Assembly: GCA_004020645.1 (NCBI GenBank)
Contig: SAQL01000001.1
Coordinates: forward strand, 498,255 to 562,254
DNA length: 64,000 nucleotides
Direction: 5' to 3'
DNA from: Mesorhizobium sp.
GTDB lineage: Bacteria; Pseudomonadota; Alphaproteobacteria; Rhizobiales; Rhizobiaceae
Of the stretch, positions 8,190 through 16,792 are shown in pieces. The translations under genes were made by a program, and so were the position numbers. Numbering within the stretch: the stretch's first letter is position 1; each line of letters begins with the position of its first letter. A model generated the notes under the pieces. That model searched no databases, was not told the origin of the DNA, and saw only the letters and a list, made by a program, of their open reading frames with translations.

Positions 8190-8420
8190 TCACGAGAGAG
8201 CGTCGCGTTCGCGCGCGAGGCGGCGGCGGGTTTCCCGGCGCGGTCTGCGTTCAACCGTTTCCAGCCGGGCCGGCAGCTCGGCCATGACGCTGCGGCGGAT
8301 TTCAGGGGTCATCTCGATCCAGGCGCCGATTTCCTCGCGCGTGCGGCCGCAACCGAAGCAGAAGCCGGTTTTCATATCGATCGAACAGACCAGGATGCAT
8401 GGGGATTCGATGGCCGTCAT
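8190..8420 (-). CDS. DUF1289 cysteine-rich small protein
   Basis: A 76-residue protein with the DUF1289 signature: ESPCILVCSIDMKTGFCFGC, four cysteines that may bind a metal, followed by GRTREEIGAWIEMTP. The rest is a charged Arg-rich tail. Family function is not established. It leads a two-gene transcript with the retropepsin-like gene. Confidence 0.85.
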   Translation of the reverse strand: MTAIESPCILVCSIDMKTGFCFGCGRTREEIGAWIEMTPEIRRSVMAELPARLETVERRPRRETRRRLARERDALS

Positions 8421-8602
8421 AATATTCTCTCAGGGTTCCGTCAGGAATCCCTTGTCTCGCTTCCACATGGTGTAACGGCAAGGCCAATGCAAGCCCTCCG
8501 GAATGCGCCGCCGGCAACCGCTTTCGCGTCAATGCAGGCAGTTGTGCCGGCCGAGCAAGGCGGCTATGCCGCTCACCAACTCTGGAAACGATCACCAACG
8601 AC

Positions 8603-9598
8603 ATGACCAGCGCGCTGCCCTTCGACGATTTTCGCGATCTTCTGGCGACCCTGCCGCCGGCCGACACGGCGGCCGAAGCCCGCGTCCGTGCGCTGTTTGC
8701 CAAGGCCGACAAACCCACAGGTTCGCTCGGCCGCATCGAGGACATCGCCGCGTGGCTCGCTGCCTGGAGCGGCCGTGCGCCGCCGGCGGTGAACCGGCCC
8801 CTGGTGGCGATCTTCGCCGGCAATCACGGCGTCGCTCGCCACGGCATTTCGCCACGGCCTGTCGCTGCCACGGCGAACGCCGTCGAGCTTTGCGCGGCCG
8901 GGGGTGCGGCGGTCAACCAGATTTGCATCGCCAATGATCTCGGGCTGAAAGTGTTCGATCTAGCGCTGCACATTCCGACCGCCGACATCACCGAGGACGC
9001 AGCACTTGACGAGCGCGGCTGCGCGGCCACCATGGCCTTCGGTATGGAGGCGATCGCCGGCGGCACCGATCTGCTTTGCCTTGGCGACCTCGGCGTCGGC
9101 AATTCCACCGTTGCAGCGATTTTGTTTGCCGCACTGTTTGGCGGCAAGGGCGCCGATTGGGTCGGATCCGGATCGGGCGCCGATGCATCCATGCGGGCGC
9201 GGAAGGCGGAAGTGGTCGATGCCGCGATTGCCTTCCACGGCACAAGTCTCAGGGATCCGCTGGAAGCGTTGCGCCGGGTTGGCGGCCGGGAATTCGCGGC
9301 GATCGCCGGCGCCATCCTCGCCGCCCGGATGCAGAAGATCCCCGTCCTGCTCGATGGATTGGTGGCGACAGCCGCCGCCGCGACGCTGCATGCCGCCAGC
9401 CCCGCCGCGCTCGACCATTGCCTGCTTGCCAGTCTGTCGCCAGACCCTGCGCATGCTCGGGCCGCCGAGCGACTCGGCTTGCGCCCGCTGCTCGATCTCG
9501 GCGTGAGCCACGGCGAGGGGGCAGGGGCGGCACTTGCCGCGGGCCTGGTCAAAGCCGCTGCGCTCACCAGCTCGGGCATGGCGGCGGCGGTTCGCTAA
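8603..9598 (+). CDS. cobT: Nicotinate-nucleotide-dimethylbenzimidazole phosphoribosyltransferase
   Basis: A 331-residue enzyme that makes alpha-ribazole 5'-phosphate from nicotinate mononucleotide and dimethylbenzimidazole for the lower ligand of cobalamin (called CobU in Pseudomonas denitrificans). Typical segments are KPTGSLGRIEDIAAWLA, IFAGNHGVARHGISPRP, GDLGVGNSTVAA and the C-terminal DLGVSHGEGAGA with the catalytic Glu. No other cobalamin gene is nearby. I looked for a cobalamin riboswitch in the 180 bases upstream and did not see one. Confidence 0.95.
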   Translation: MTSALPFDDFRDLLATLPPADTAAEARVRALFAKADKPTGSLGRIEDIAAWLAAWSGRAPPAVNRPLVAIFAGNHGVARHGISPRPVAATANAVELCAAGGAAVNQICIANDLGLKVFDLALHIPTADITEDAALDERGCAATMAFGMEAIAGGTDLLCLGDLGVGNSTVAAILFAALFGGKGADWVGSGSGADASMRARKAEVVDAAIAFHGTSLRDPLEALRRVGGREFAAIAGAILAARMQKIPVLLDGLVATAAAATLHAASPAALDHCLLASLSPDPAHARAAERLGLRPLLDLGVSHGEGAGAALAAGLVKAAALTSSGMAAAVR

Positions 9599-9724
9599 AG
9601 CGCGTCGCCTTTGACCGGCCTCATGCGACGCGCTTTAGGTTGTTTTTACGCATGTCGTTATCGCAAAACCGCCGCGCACCCTCGGGTCAGGCCCGTGGGC
9701 ATGCTTTTGCGCGACATGCATTAA
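9597..9724. repeat. Rhizobial palindromic intergenic repeat, type A copy 1
   Basis: The unit opens with a perfect 12-bp inverted repeat AAAGCGCGTCGC/GCGACGCGCTTT (arms 9597-9608 and 9625-9636), continues with ACGCATGTCGTTATCGCAAA and ends with a GCGCGACATGCATTA block near the stop of the histidine kinase gene. A second copy lies at 29801. It overlaps the cobT stop and lies between converging genes, so its hairpin may act as a bidirectional terminator. Confidence 0.85.
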
Positions 9725-9728
9725 GCGT

Positions 9729-11249
9729 CTATCGCCGGCGCGCAGCAACGGCTTTGGTCGGCAGCGCCGGCAATTCCTCCATAACCCGGCTCAACGGGAA
9801 GATGGCGATTGCCTCGGTGCCTTCGCGCAGTTTGGAATGGAGTTCGAACTCGCCGCCATGCATGGCGAGCAGGCTCTGGACGATCGGCAGGCCAAGCCCG
9901 GTGCCTTGTTCGGCGCTCTTGATGGCGATCGAGCCCTGGCCGAAGGCGGACAGCACGACCGGAATCTCGTCTTCCGGTATGCCAGGCCCGTTGTCCTTGA
10001 CGGAGAGGTATTGGCCGCCGCCCGCCGTCCAGCCGACGCGCACGCGGATCTCGCCGCCAGTTCCGGTGAACTTGATGGCGTTAGACAAAAGATTAAGCGC
10101 GATCTGTCGCACCGCGCGTTCGTCGGCGAACAAGCGCGGCAAGGCGTTTTCGAAATCCTGGACGATCCGGATGTCCTTGTTGCGCGCCTTGAGCTCCATC
10201 ATGTGACAGCAATCCTCGACGACGGACAGCAGCATCATCGGCTCTTCGTTGAGCTGATAGCGGCCGGCTTCGATGCGCGACAGGTCGAGGATTTCGTTGA
10301 TCAGGTCGAGCAGATGCTGGCCAGAGTCGTGGACGTCGCGAGCATAGTCGCGATAGGTCGGGTTGCTCATCGGGCCGAGCACCTCGTTCGCCATCACCTC
10401 GGAGAAACCGAGAATGGCGTTGAGCGGCGTCCGCAACTCGTGGCTCATCGAGGCCAAAAACCGCGACTTTGCCAGATTGGCGTCCTCCGCCCGCCGCCGC
10501 GCTTCGTCCGACATCGATTTCGCGGTGTCCAATTCGGCGATCAGCGCATCCTTTTCGGAGCGGAACGAGAGCAACATCAAGGACGAGCGATTGAGCTGGC
10601 GCGCCACATAGGCGAAGAAGGGCAGCGAGACGATCAGCAACCCGGCCATGATCAGTTCGACCGGCATCCACTGCCTGGCGCCGGCATAGGCATAGGCCGC
10701 GACAGGAACGGCGAAGGTCGCCAGCAACGCACCGCGCAGCGATGACGCCGAGATCGCGGTCGCCGCCATGGCCAGCAGCAGCACCACCGCCTTGATCAGC
10801 TGGAACTGGTCGACCTGGCAAGCATGGCAACTTAGCCAGGCGAACCAGGCCCAGCCCAGGCCGCAAAGGAAATGGCCTATCAGGAAATCACCGTGCGTTT
10901 GCAGCGGGTTGAGTTCGGCAGCTTCCGTTCGGTCGACGCGCCTCGCCATGAACACGACGATCGTGTAGCAGATGAGTGTAAAAAGGGCCCAGACGCCAAT
11001 TCCCTTACCCACTCCAGCAAACAGACCCGTCGCGGCGGCCGCCAGGACGAGAAGCGGAACGATGATCGCGCCGCCTAACATCGCACGGGCGTGGAGTTTC
11101 AAAAGCTCGCGGTCGAAATCAGGATTTCCGACCTGCTGCGAAAGACGATCGCGCGTCTTGCGCACCGCACGCGCCACATCGCTGTTGCGATGGGGTTTCC
11201 TGCGGTCCACAATAAACTTGTCCGCTGTGGTCGAGCGTTGCAAGGGCAT
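9729..11249 (-). CDS. Membrane sensor histidine kinase, PleC/DivJ/PdhS type
   Basis: A 506-residue kinase. About six hydrophobic segments cover residues 50-220, followed by a short coiled coil (SEKDALIAELDTAKSMSDEA) and the H-box SMSHELRTPLNAILGFSEVM with phospho-acceptor H270. The ATPase domain has NLLSNAIKF (N box), DNGPGIP (G1) and GTGLGLPIV (G2). The H-box with GPMSNPTYRDYARDVHDSG is characteristic of the alphaproteobacterial PleC/DivJ/PdhS group, which acts on DivK-type single-domain receivers in cell-cycle control. No response regulator is adjacent, consistent with that group. Which member it is cannot be told from sequence alone. Confidence 0.9.
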   Translation of the reverse strand: MPLQRSTTADKFIVDRRKPHRNSDVARAVRKTRDRLSQQVGNPDFDRELLKLHARAMLGGAIIVPLLVLAAAATGLFAGVGKGIGVWALFTLICYTIVVFMARRVDRTEAAELNPLQTHGDFLIGHFLCGLGWAWFAWLSCHACQVDQFQLIKAVVLLLAMAATAISASSLRGALLATFAVPVAAYAYAGARQWMPVELIMAGLLIVSLPFFAYVARQLNRSSLMLLSFRSEKDALIAELDTAKSMSDEARRRAEDANLAKSRFLASMSHELRTPLNAILGFSEVMANEVLGPMSNPTYRDYARDVHDSGQHLLDLINEILDLSRIEAGRYQLNEEPMMLLSVVEDCCHMMELKARNKDIRIVQDFENALPRLFADERAVRQIALNLLSNAIKFTGTGGEIRVRVGWTAGGGQYLSVKDNGPGIPEDEIPVVLSAFGQGSIAIKSAEQGTGLGLPIVQSLLAMHGGEFELHSKLREGTEAIAIFPLSRVMEELPALPTKAVAARRR

Positions 11250-11324
11250 GGAGACTTCAATTTATGCGGGCAGCGGTTTCAAATTGTTAAGCTACGTTCG
11301 AATGATTAACCAACGGTTTGCCAT

Positions 11325-11948
11325 ATGAGCCATTCGTGGTCGCGGCGGCCGCGACAGCGATACATGCCGCCGCGGCCGCGAAGCATTTGGCGCCGGCTGG
11401 TGGACTACGCACTGACAGCCGTCGTCCTCGGTCTGCTGATCCTTCTGGCGGCGCGCCTTGACCGGATCGAGACGCGCAAGACGGAGGGTGCCGCCGTCGT
11501 CAATGACGGCGATACGATCACGCTCGGTATCGAGCGCATCCGTATGCGCGGTATTGACGCGCCCGAATATTCGCAGGTCTGCCGCAAGGACGGCGCCGGC
11601 TATCCCTGCGGCAAGCTGGCGCGGCAGTCGCTGGTGCGTCTGATATCAGGCAAACCCGTCTCCTGCACCGGCTGGCAGCGCGATCGCTACGGCCGGCTGC
11701 TTGGCGACTGCAACGCCGGCGGCAAGGATCTCAACCGCGCCAAGGTCGAAGCCGGCTGGGCAGTTGCCTATGGCGATTTCGAAACCGAAGAAGCCGCTGC
11801 CCGCTCCGGCAAGGCCGGCATCTGGGCCGGCACTTTCGACGAGCCGCACGATTGGCGCCAGAGCCACGATCACGAAGTGGCCGAAAGGAAGCACGGCACT
11901 TTGGCTTCGATCGGCGATGCCTTGCGAGAAATTTTTCGCTTCCGGTGA
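11325..11948 (+). CDS. Thermonuclease-family (SNase-like) protein, membrane-anchored
   Basis: A 207-residue protein. After a basic N-terminus comes one hydrophobic segment (about residues 26-43), then a staphylococcal-nuclease-like fold: VVNDGDTITLGIERIRMRGI with DAPE, the metal/substrate loop, then GWQRDRYGRLLGDC and AGWAVAYGDF. The usual active-site Arg-Asp-Arg pattern is recognisable, so it may hydrolyse nucleic acid in the periplasm. Such short SNase proteins are common in rhizobia and largely uncharacterised. It diverges from the histidine kinase gene. Confidence 0.87.
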   Translation: MSHSWSRRPRQRYMPPRPRSIWRRLVDYALTAVVLGLLILLAARLDRIETRKTEGAAVVNDGDTITLGIERIRMRGIDAPEYSQVCRKDGAGYPCGKLARQSLVRLISGKPVSCTGWQRDRYGRLLGDCNAGGKDLNRAKVEAGWAVAYGDFETEEAAARSGKAGIWAGTFDEPHDWRQSHDHEVAERKHGTLASIGDALREIFRFR

Positions 11949-11983
11949 TGGTCAACCCTATAGTTGTTGCAACAGACCTGTAC

Positions 11984-12085
11984 AGAGCGACGTGCGTCCA
12001 TTCGGACGCACAAGGCATGCGCTGGGATTCTTGATTCGCATCGTGCTTTCCGGAATTGATTCCGGTTTTCGGGCCGATCCGATAG
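11984..12085. repeat. Rhizobial intergenic repeat, type B copy 1
   Basis: The unit starts AGAGCGACGTGCGTCC, has the hairpin TGCGTCC-ATTC-GGACGCA, then a GCATCGTGCTTTCCGGAAT block and TTTTCGGGCCGAT. A diverged copy is at 50966-51070. It lies directly before the glutathione S-transferase ribosome-binding site and could carry its 5' untranslated leader. Confidence 0.8.
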
Positions 12086-12095
12086 GAGGAATGGA

Positions 12096-12707
12096 ATGAA
12101 ACTCTTCGACGGCGGCCGGGCGCCCAATCCGCGGCGGGTTCGCGTCTTCCTTGCCGAAAAGGGGCTTGAGGTTCCTCTGGTGCCCGTCGACATGGGCGCG
12201 CTGGAGCACAGAAGGCAGCCGGTCAGTTCGCGCAACCCGCTGCAGCGCCTGCCGGTGCTCGAACTCGACGACGGCACCGTCATCACCGAATCCGTCGCCA
12301 TCTGCCGCTATTTTGAGGAACTGAATCCGGAACCGGCTTTGTTCGGCCGCGGCGCGCTCGGCAAAGCGCTGGTCGAGATGTGGCAAAGACGCATGGAGCT
12401 CAACTTGCTCAGTTGCGTCACTGCCGCGTTCCGGCACATCCATCCGGCGATGAAGGAATGGGAGATCCCACAAATCCCCGAATGGGGCGAGGCCAACAAG
12501 CCGAAAGCCGTCGGATTCCTGAAACTCCTCGACGGCGAGTTGGCGAACCGGGAATTCGTCGCCGGCGACGCTTATTCGATCGCCGACATCACCGGGCTGA
12601 TTGCCATCGACTTCATGAAGCCGGCGCGTATCAAGGTGCCGGAAGACTGTGCCAACGTGCTGCGCTGGCATCAGGCGATCTCCAGCCGGCCGAGCGCTGC
12701 CGCCTGA
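12096..12707 (+). CDS. Glutathione S-transferase family protein
   Basis: A 203-residue cytosolic protein. The thioredoxin-like N-terminal domain has KLFDGGRAPNPRRVRVFLAE and LPVLELDDGTVITESVAICR, the glutathione gamma-glutamyl site; the all-helical C-terminal domain has FVAGDAYSIADITGLIAIDF. The start follows a strong AGGAGGA. The stop is 16 bases before the next gene, so the two may be cotranscribed. Substrate is unknown; many such proteins handle electrophile stress. Confidence 0.92.
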   Translation: MKLFDGGRAPNPRRVRVFLAEKGLEVPLVPVDMGALEHRRQPVSSRNPLQRLPVLELDDGTVITESVAICRYFEELNPEPALFGRGALGKALVEMWQRRMELNLLSCVTAAFRHIHPAMKEWEIPQIPEWGEANKPKAVGFLKLLDGELANREFVAGDAYSIADITGLIAIDFMKPARIKVPEDCANVLRWHQAISSRPSAAA

Positions 12708-12723
12708 GAATGAGGTCCAGAGA

Positions 12724-13341
12724 ATGAGCGAAGACCTGGAAAACTTCGCGGCGAGGGTACGCGCCTGCCGTATCTGCGTCGAAAACCCGGTCGGCCGCCG
12801 GTTGCCGCACGAGCCGCGCCCGGTGCTCAGGCCGTCGTCGAGCGCCCGCATCCTGATTGCCAGCCAGGCACCGGGCACCAAGGTGCATATGTCAGGCATG
12901 CCGTTCACCGACGCTTCCGGCGATCGGTTGCGGAACTGGCTGGGCGTCAGCAGCGAAGAATTCTACGACACGACTAAATTCGCCATCGTGCCGATGGGCT
13001 TTTGTTTTCCCGGCCAGGATGCCAAGGGAGGCGACCTGCCGCCGCGCCGCGAATGTGCAACGGCCTGGCGTGCGCCGCTGATGGCGCTGATGCCGCATAT
13101 CGACCTGGTGCTGACGATCGGCAGCTATGCACAATCCTGGCACATGGGCGCCGCGCGCCGGCCCTCGCTGACGGAGACCGTGAAGGATTGGCGCACCATC
13201 TGGGATGCGCCCAGCAACCCGAAAGTGCTGCCGCTACCGCATCCGTCGTGGCGCAACACTGGCTGGCTGAAGCGCAATCCGTGGTTTGAAATGGATTTGC
13301 TGCCGTTTCTGAGATCGGAAATCCGCTATCGCCTCGGCTGA
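12724..13341 (+). CDS. Uracil-DNA glycosylase family protein (COG1573)
   Basis: A 205-residue protein of the UDG superfamily. Visible are CRIC near the N-terminus, ILIASQAPGTKVHMSGMPFT (active-site loop GQAPG-like), the catalytic-region segment SGDRLRNWLG, and LPLPHPSWRN, the H-P-S motif near the C-terminus. The N-terminal cysteines are fewer than in the iron-sulfur family 4 enzymes, so it belongs to the unclustered COG1573 group whose base specificity is not certain. The gene follows the GST gene closely. Confidence 0.87.
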   Translation: MSEDLENFAARVRACRICVENPVGRRLPHEPRPVLRPSSSARILIASQAPGTKVHMSGMPFTDASGDRLRNWLGVSSEEFYDTTKFAIVPMGFCFPGQDAKGGDLPPRRECATAWRAPLMALMPHIDLVLTIGSYAQSWHMGAARRPSLTETVKDWRTIWDAPSNPKVLPLPHPSWRNTGWLKRNPWFEMDLLPFLRSEIRYRLG

Positions 13342-13346
13342 AGCGT

Positions 13347-13370
13347 AAGCAAGAAATCACTTGCTTTTGC
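13347..13370. terminator. Possible terminator hairpin after the UDG-family gene
   Basis: A short hairpin AAGCAAG-AAATCA-CTTGCTT lies 5 bases past the stop and ends in TTTTG. It separates the GST/UDG transcript from the Lrp gene. The stem is only 7 bp, so the call is tentative. Confidence 0.45.
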
Positions 13371-13460
13371 GCCATCTGACAGAATTTCTTTCTTGTGAAT
13401 GGCCTAAATAAGAAGGACTATGGCCAATCTATTCCTAGTCTATCCCCGTGGGAGCACCCA

Positions 13461-13952
13461 ATGGACCGTCTTGACAGAAAAATCCTCCGCCTCTTGCAGG
13501 AGGACGCGACGCTCGCGGTCGCCGATGTCGCCAAAAAAGTCGGACTGTCGACCACGCCCTGCTGGCGGCGCATCCAGAAGCTTGAGGAGGAGGGCGTGAT
13601 CAAGCGGCGCGTCGCCATCCTCGATCATGAAAAGGTCAATGTGCGCGTCACTGTATTCGTGTCGATCCGCACGAATTCGCATAGCCATGAGTGGCTGCGG
13701 CGCTTTTCGGAGGTCATCCAGGAATTTCCGGAAGTGGTCGAGTTCTATCGCATGAGCGGCGACGTCGACTATCTCTTGCGCGTGGTAGTGCCCGACATCG
13801 CTGCTTACGACGCCTTCTACAAGCGGCTGATCGCCAAGATCGAGATCCGCGACGTCTCGTCGTCGTTTGCCATGGAGCAGATCAAGTACACCACCGAAAT
13901 GCCACTGGACTACATGGTTCTGGACAAGGAATCGGGCGCCAACGCTGCCTGA
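13461..13952 (+). CDS. Lrp/AsnC family transcriptional regulator
   Basis: A 163-residue regulator. The N-terminal helix-turn-helix (LDRKILRLLQEDATLAVADV and KKVGLSTTPCWRRIQKLEEE) is followed by the ligand-binding RAM domain (VEFYRMSGDVDYLLRVVVPD). Start ATG 13461 has GGGAG nearby. The family senses amino acids and often controls transport or catabolism genes. No obvious target gene is adjacent, since the next gene converges with it, so it probably acts elsewhere. Confidence 0.93.
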   Translation: MDRLDRKILRLLQEDATLAVADVAKKVGLSTTPCWRRIQKLEEEGVIKRRVAILDHEKVNVRVTVFVSIRTNSHSHEWLRRFSEVIQEFPEVVEFYRMSGDVDYLLRVVVPDIAAYDAFYKRLIAKIEIRDVSSSFAMEQIKYTTEMPLDYMVLDKESGANAA

Positions 13953-13962
13953 GGATTTTTGC

Positions 13963-14538
13963 TTAATTCTTCTTTTTGTTGAGGAAGCTCCAAGGCGAGT
14001 TTGCCGGTTGGGTGATGGTGTCCGGCACCACATCGACATCCACCACTTCCGCCTTGCGCACCGCGTAGCCCGATTGGATGACGCTGGCGCCGTCGAGGAT
14101 GAAGAGCTGACTCTTCTCCATGCCCGGCTTCAATGCGCCGGTCACGGAGACCGGCTGGTAGGCCTCCGACATCCTGTAGGGGTGCGCGGGCGTGACGAGG
14201 ACGATCTGATTTGGCGGCGGCGTCGGCATGTGGCTGCATGCACCCGTCCAAGGTACCAGCAGGAACTGGTAAACGAGATCGCCCTCGCGATCGACCGGCA
14301 GCGCATACCCCGCCAGTTGGACGGCCTTGTCCTGCAGATTGAGAGACAGCGTCTCGCCACGATCAGGTATTTTTGCCGCGATCATCGGCAATCCGACACT
14401 TTCGGCGGCGGGCTGGGTCGGCGGGCGCAGGTCCTTCCAGAATATGCGCGCGGTTTCGGCGGAAGCGGTGGCAATGGATAGGCCCAGTGCCACAGCTAAG
14501 GCCGAGACTGATTTGAGACGATTATTCGTTGGCTTCAT
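13963..14538 (-). CDS. DUF3299 secreted protein
   Basis: A 191-residue exported protein. The N-terminus (KPTNNRLKSVSALAVALGLS, cleavage after ASA) is a signal peptide. The mature part matches DUF3299: FWKDLRPP, the VQLAGYALPVDREG segment, then FLLVPWTGACSHMPTPPPNQ and VSVTGALKPG. The Cys-His pair in GACSHMPTPPPNQ is typical of the family and may bind metal. Function is unknown. The start at 14538 is preferred over an upstream in-frame ATG because it directly begins the signal peptide. Confidence 0.82.
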   Translation of the reverse strand: MKPTNNRLKSVSALAVALGLSIATASAETARIFWKDLRPPTQPAAESVGLPMIAAKIPDRGETLSLNLQDKAVQLAGYALPVDREGDLVYQFLLVPWTGACSHMPTPPPNQIVLVTPAHPYRMSEAYQPVSVTGALKPGMEKSQLFILDGASVIQSGYAVRKAEVVDVDVVPDTITQPANSPWSFLNKKKN

Positions 14539-14845
14539 TTGTCGCCAGTCCGTGGCTGGATCGGGTAAACCCGTCGTGATCTCTGAACTACCGGTAGCGG
14601 AGTGATCCACTTGTTATCGCAGAATACAACATCGAGTGCCATGACCGTGGGGCCAAACCGTCGCTGAGGTTTCCAGCCACACTGAAGGGCAGAGCGGCGC
14701 CGGCGCGGGGAGCTCGATCCGAAGAAATGCGAGGAAATCGCCGAAAGCGTCTTGCCCGGTCGCTTCAGCGGCGCAGAATAACTCGACCAAGCGACGCCAT
14801 AAGACAGACGCTACTTCGAATATCGCCAGAGCCGGGAGAATTTCA

Positions 14846-16201
14846 ATGCCGACCAGCCATGATCTCAACGGGCTGATGAAATTCCTCAGCCGTGACGAAT
14901 GGAGCGAATGTTTCGCGGAAGTGTTCGACGATCATTTCGGCCCGATCCTCGGCGACGGGGACATGGAATTCGAAGAACTCGCCGAGGTCCTGGGTGACGA
15001 CAGAGTAATGAATCTTTGGGGCTGCGCCTTCGAGGATTTCCTGACCCAGGATTTCGAGGGCGAACCCAGCAACATCGTCGATGAGTATCTCCAACGCAGA
15101 GGCTGGAAGGAAAATGCGCAAACGAGAGCCTATATGGGCGCGTTGCGTACCTCCGTCATGAGCTTGTATGAGGTGAGCGACGTCGTTCCGGGACAATCGC
15201 TCATGGCGCGCGATCTTCTCCGCGGTGGCGAACCGATCGCCGTCAAAGAGGGCACCGCCACCAAGACATTGAAGCAGTGGGACAGGATCGCGGCGAGAAT
15301 CGTGCCTGTCCGCGGAAAGAATATCCTGGCCGGCGGTGTTCTTCCCTTCACCCGAGAGGCCACCGAATGCTTGTTCGATGGCCTGTTGGACGTGTTCGGC
15401 AAAAAGAACGCAAGAAAGCTGCCGGCCATGAGGGATGAAGACCTGCGGGCGGTGGCGTCCATGTTCACGCTCGTATGGGTGTTCGACGCCCTGGACAAGG
15501 TGATGAACATGCCAATGCTCCAAAATGCCGAAGGCGACGAATTCATGTTTCATGATGTCCGCTTTCCCTTGGCCGCCGGCGCGACGCAGGAGGACATCAC
15601 CGCCCGGCTGAACGGCATAGCGGGCATGTCGCAGGAAAATGCACAGTTCTGGAACTGGTTGGAATACATGCCGCAAGGCGAGGACAAACCCAAGGAGGCG
15701 GGCACGCTTTCCCTGGACACCGCAATGGACAACGGTTTGCGCGTGTTGGGCAATGTCGAGTTGAAAGGCGGTTTCCTGTGTCTATCCGCCAATTCCGCCG
15801 AGCGGGCGGAAAAAGGGACGGCCCTGATTCAGCGAGCCCTCGGCGATCTGGTCCGAACACCTCTTACCGAAATCCGCACCATACAGCAGATGCTGGCCGA
15901 ACGGCCAGCCAAGGATGGCAGGACGCCCTCATCGGAGATGCCGCCGGAACTCGCCGAACAGGTCATTCACGAATACCTGGATCAACATTATAGGGAAACC
16001 CTCGATCAGCCGGTCCGGATGCTTGGGGGTAAGACACCGCGTCAGTCCGTCAAGACCCAAACCGGCCGGCAAAAGGTCGCCGAGTGGCTCAAATATCTGG
16101 AAAACCAGACCGCGAGGCAGCCTGACCGCGCCCATCCCATGGCCGCTTACAGTTTTGAGTGGATGTGGACGGAACTTGATGTTCACGAGCTACGCCGGTA
16201 G
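14846..16201 (+). CDS. Uncharacterised 451-residue soluble protein
   Basis: I do not recognise a named family with certainty. The protein is acidic and soluble, without signal peptide. The region 105-170 (SLYEVSDVVPGQSLMARDLL, VKEGTATKTLKQWDRIAARI) resembles a segment in uncharacterised SEC-C-motif-associated bacterial proteins, but no SEC-C cysteines are present. The C-terminal part (HEYLDQHYRETLDQPVRMLG, then GKTPRQSVKTQTGRQKVAEW) resembles the end of those proteins and of some Xre/ParS-type antitoxins. The gene stands alone after 300 bases without other genes and is flanked by a converging acetyltransferase gene. No transfer signs are obvious. Confidence 0.75.
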   Translation: MPTSHDLNGLMKFLSRDEWSECFAEVFDDHFGPILGDGDMEFEELAEVLGDDRVMNLWGCAFEDFLTQDFEGEPSNIVDEYLQRRGWKENAQTRAYMGALRTSVMSLYEVSDVVPGQSLMARDLLRGGEPIAVKEGTATKTLKQWDRIAARIVPVRGKNILAGGVLPFTREATECLFDGLLDVFGKKNARKLPAMRDEDLRAVASMFTLVWVFDALDKVMNMPMLQNAEGDEFMFHDVRFPLAAGATQEDITARLNGIAGMSQENAQFWNWLEYMPQGEDKPKEAGTLSLDTAMDNGLRVLGNVELKGGFLCLSANSAERAEKGTALIQRALGDLVRTPLTEIRTIQQMLAERPAKDGRTPSSEMPPELAEQVIHEYLDQHYRETLDQPVRMLGGKTPRQSVKTQTGRQKVAEWLKYLENQTARQPDRAHPMAAYSFEWMWTELDVHELRR

Positions 16202-16213
16202 CGTCTGGGATCC

Positions 16214-16792
16214 TCAACGCTCCAAGCGCATCACATGCCGGCGCGAACCGGCCATGCCGATCTCGCGGAATCCGCGGGTCACGAACATGTCTCGAAAGCC
16301 CATGAAACGGTAACTCGGCGATGCCTGGTCGACCGGATAGGCTTCGATCGATCTGGCGCCTTGGGCGAAGGCGTGATCGATGGCCGCGTCGAGCAGTGCG
16401 GTTGCCAGCCGGCGGCTGCGCAATGCCCTCGGCACATAGAAGCAGACGATCGACCAGATGCCCGTCTCACTGTCGTCCTGGTGCCGTGACAGCCTGCGGT
16501 AGGTCTCGCGCGGCGCGATCGAGCACCAGCCGACGGTCTTGCCTTCCGCATGAGCGACAATGCCGACCGGTGTGCCGGCTTCGATGAGCGCCATCATGGC
16601 CCGTTTCCTCTCGTCGTTGCCCCCGTGCTCGCGGTTATCGAGGTTGCGCCAAGCCATGCACCAGCAATATTTGGGGCCGCCCGGCTGCTCGAACAGATTT
16701 TCGAAATCGGCGCGTGTCGATCGCGTCACCTCGGTAAAGCGGATTTCGCCCAAGTCAGCCTTTCCTGGCGAGCCGCTCGAGCGTTTTGACAT
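16214..16792 (-). CDS. GNAT family N-acetyltransferase
   Basis: A 192-residue acetyltransferase. The acetyl-CoA-binding region is FYVPRALRSRRLATALLDAA, followed by ARSIEAYPVDQASPSYRFMG. An N-terminal CWCMAWRNLDNREHGGNDER stretch is typical of a GNAT subgroup of unknown substrate. Start 16792 is chosen because AGGGAG lies 8 bases upstream; it overlaps the end of the preceding alkylation-repair gene by 38 bases, so the genes are probably translationally linked. Confidence 0.85.
   Translation of the reverse strand: MSKRSSGSPGKADLGEIRFTEVTRSTRADFENLFEQPGGPKYCWCMAWRNLDNREHGGNDERKRAMMALIEAGTPVGIVAHAEGKTVGWCSIAPRETYRRLSRHQDDSETGIWSIVCFYVPRALRSRRLATALLDAAIDHAFAQGARSIEAYPVDQASPSYRFMGFRDMFVTRGFREIGMAGSRRHVMRLER

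Noticed and set aside
8421..8602. Possible cobalamin riboswitch upstream of cobT
   Set aside because: I looked for a B12-box-like conserved core and did not find one in the 180 bases.
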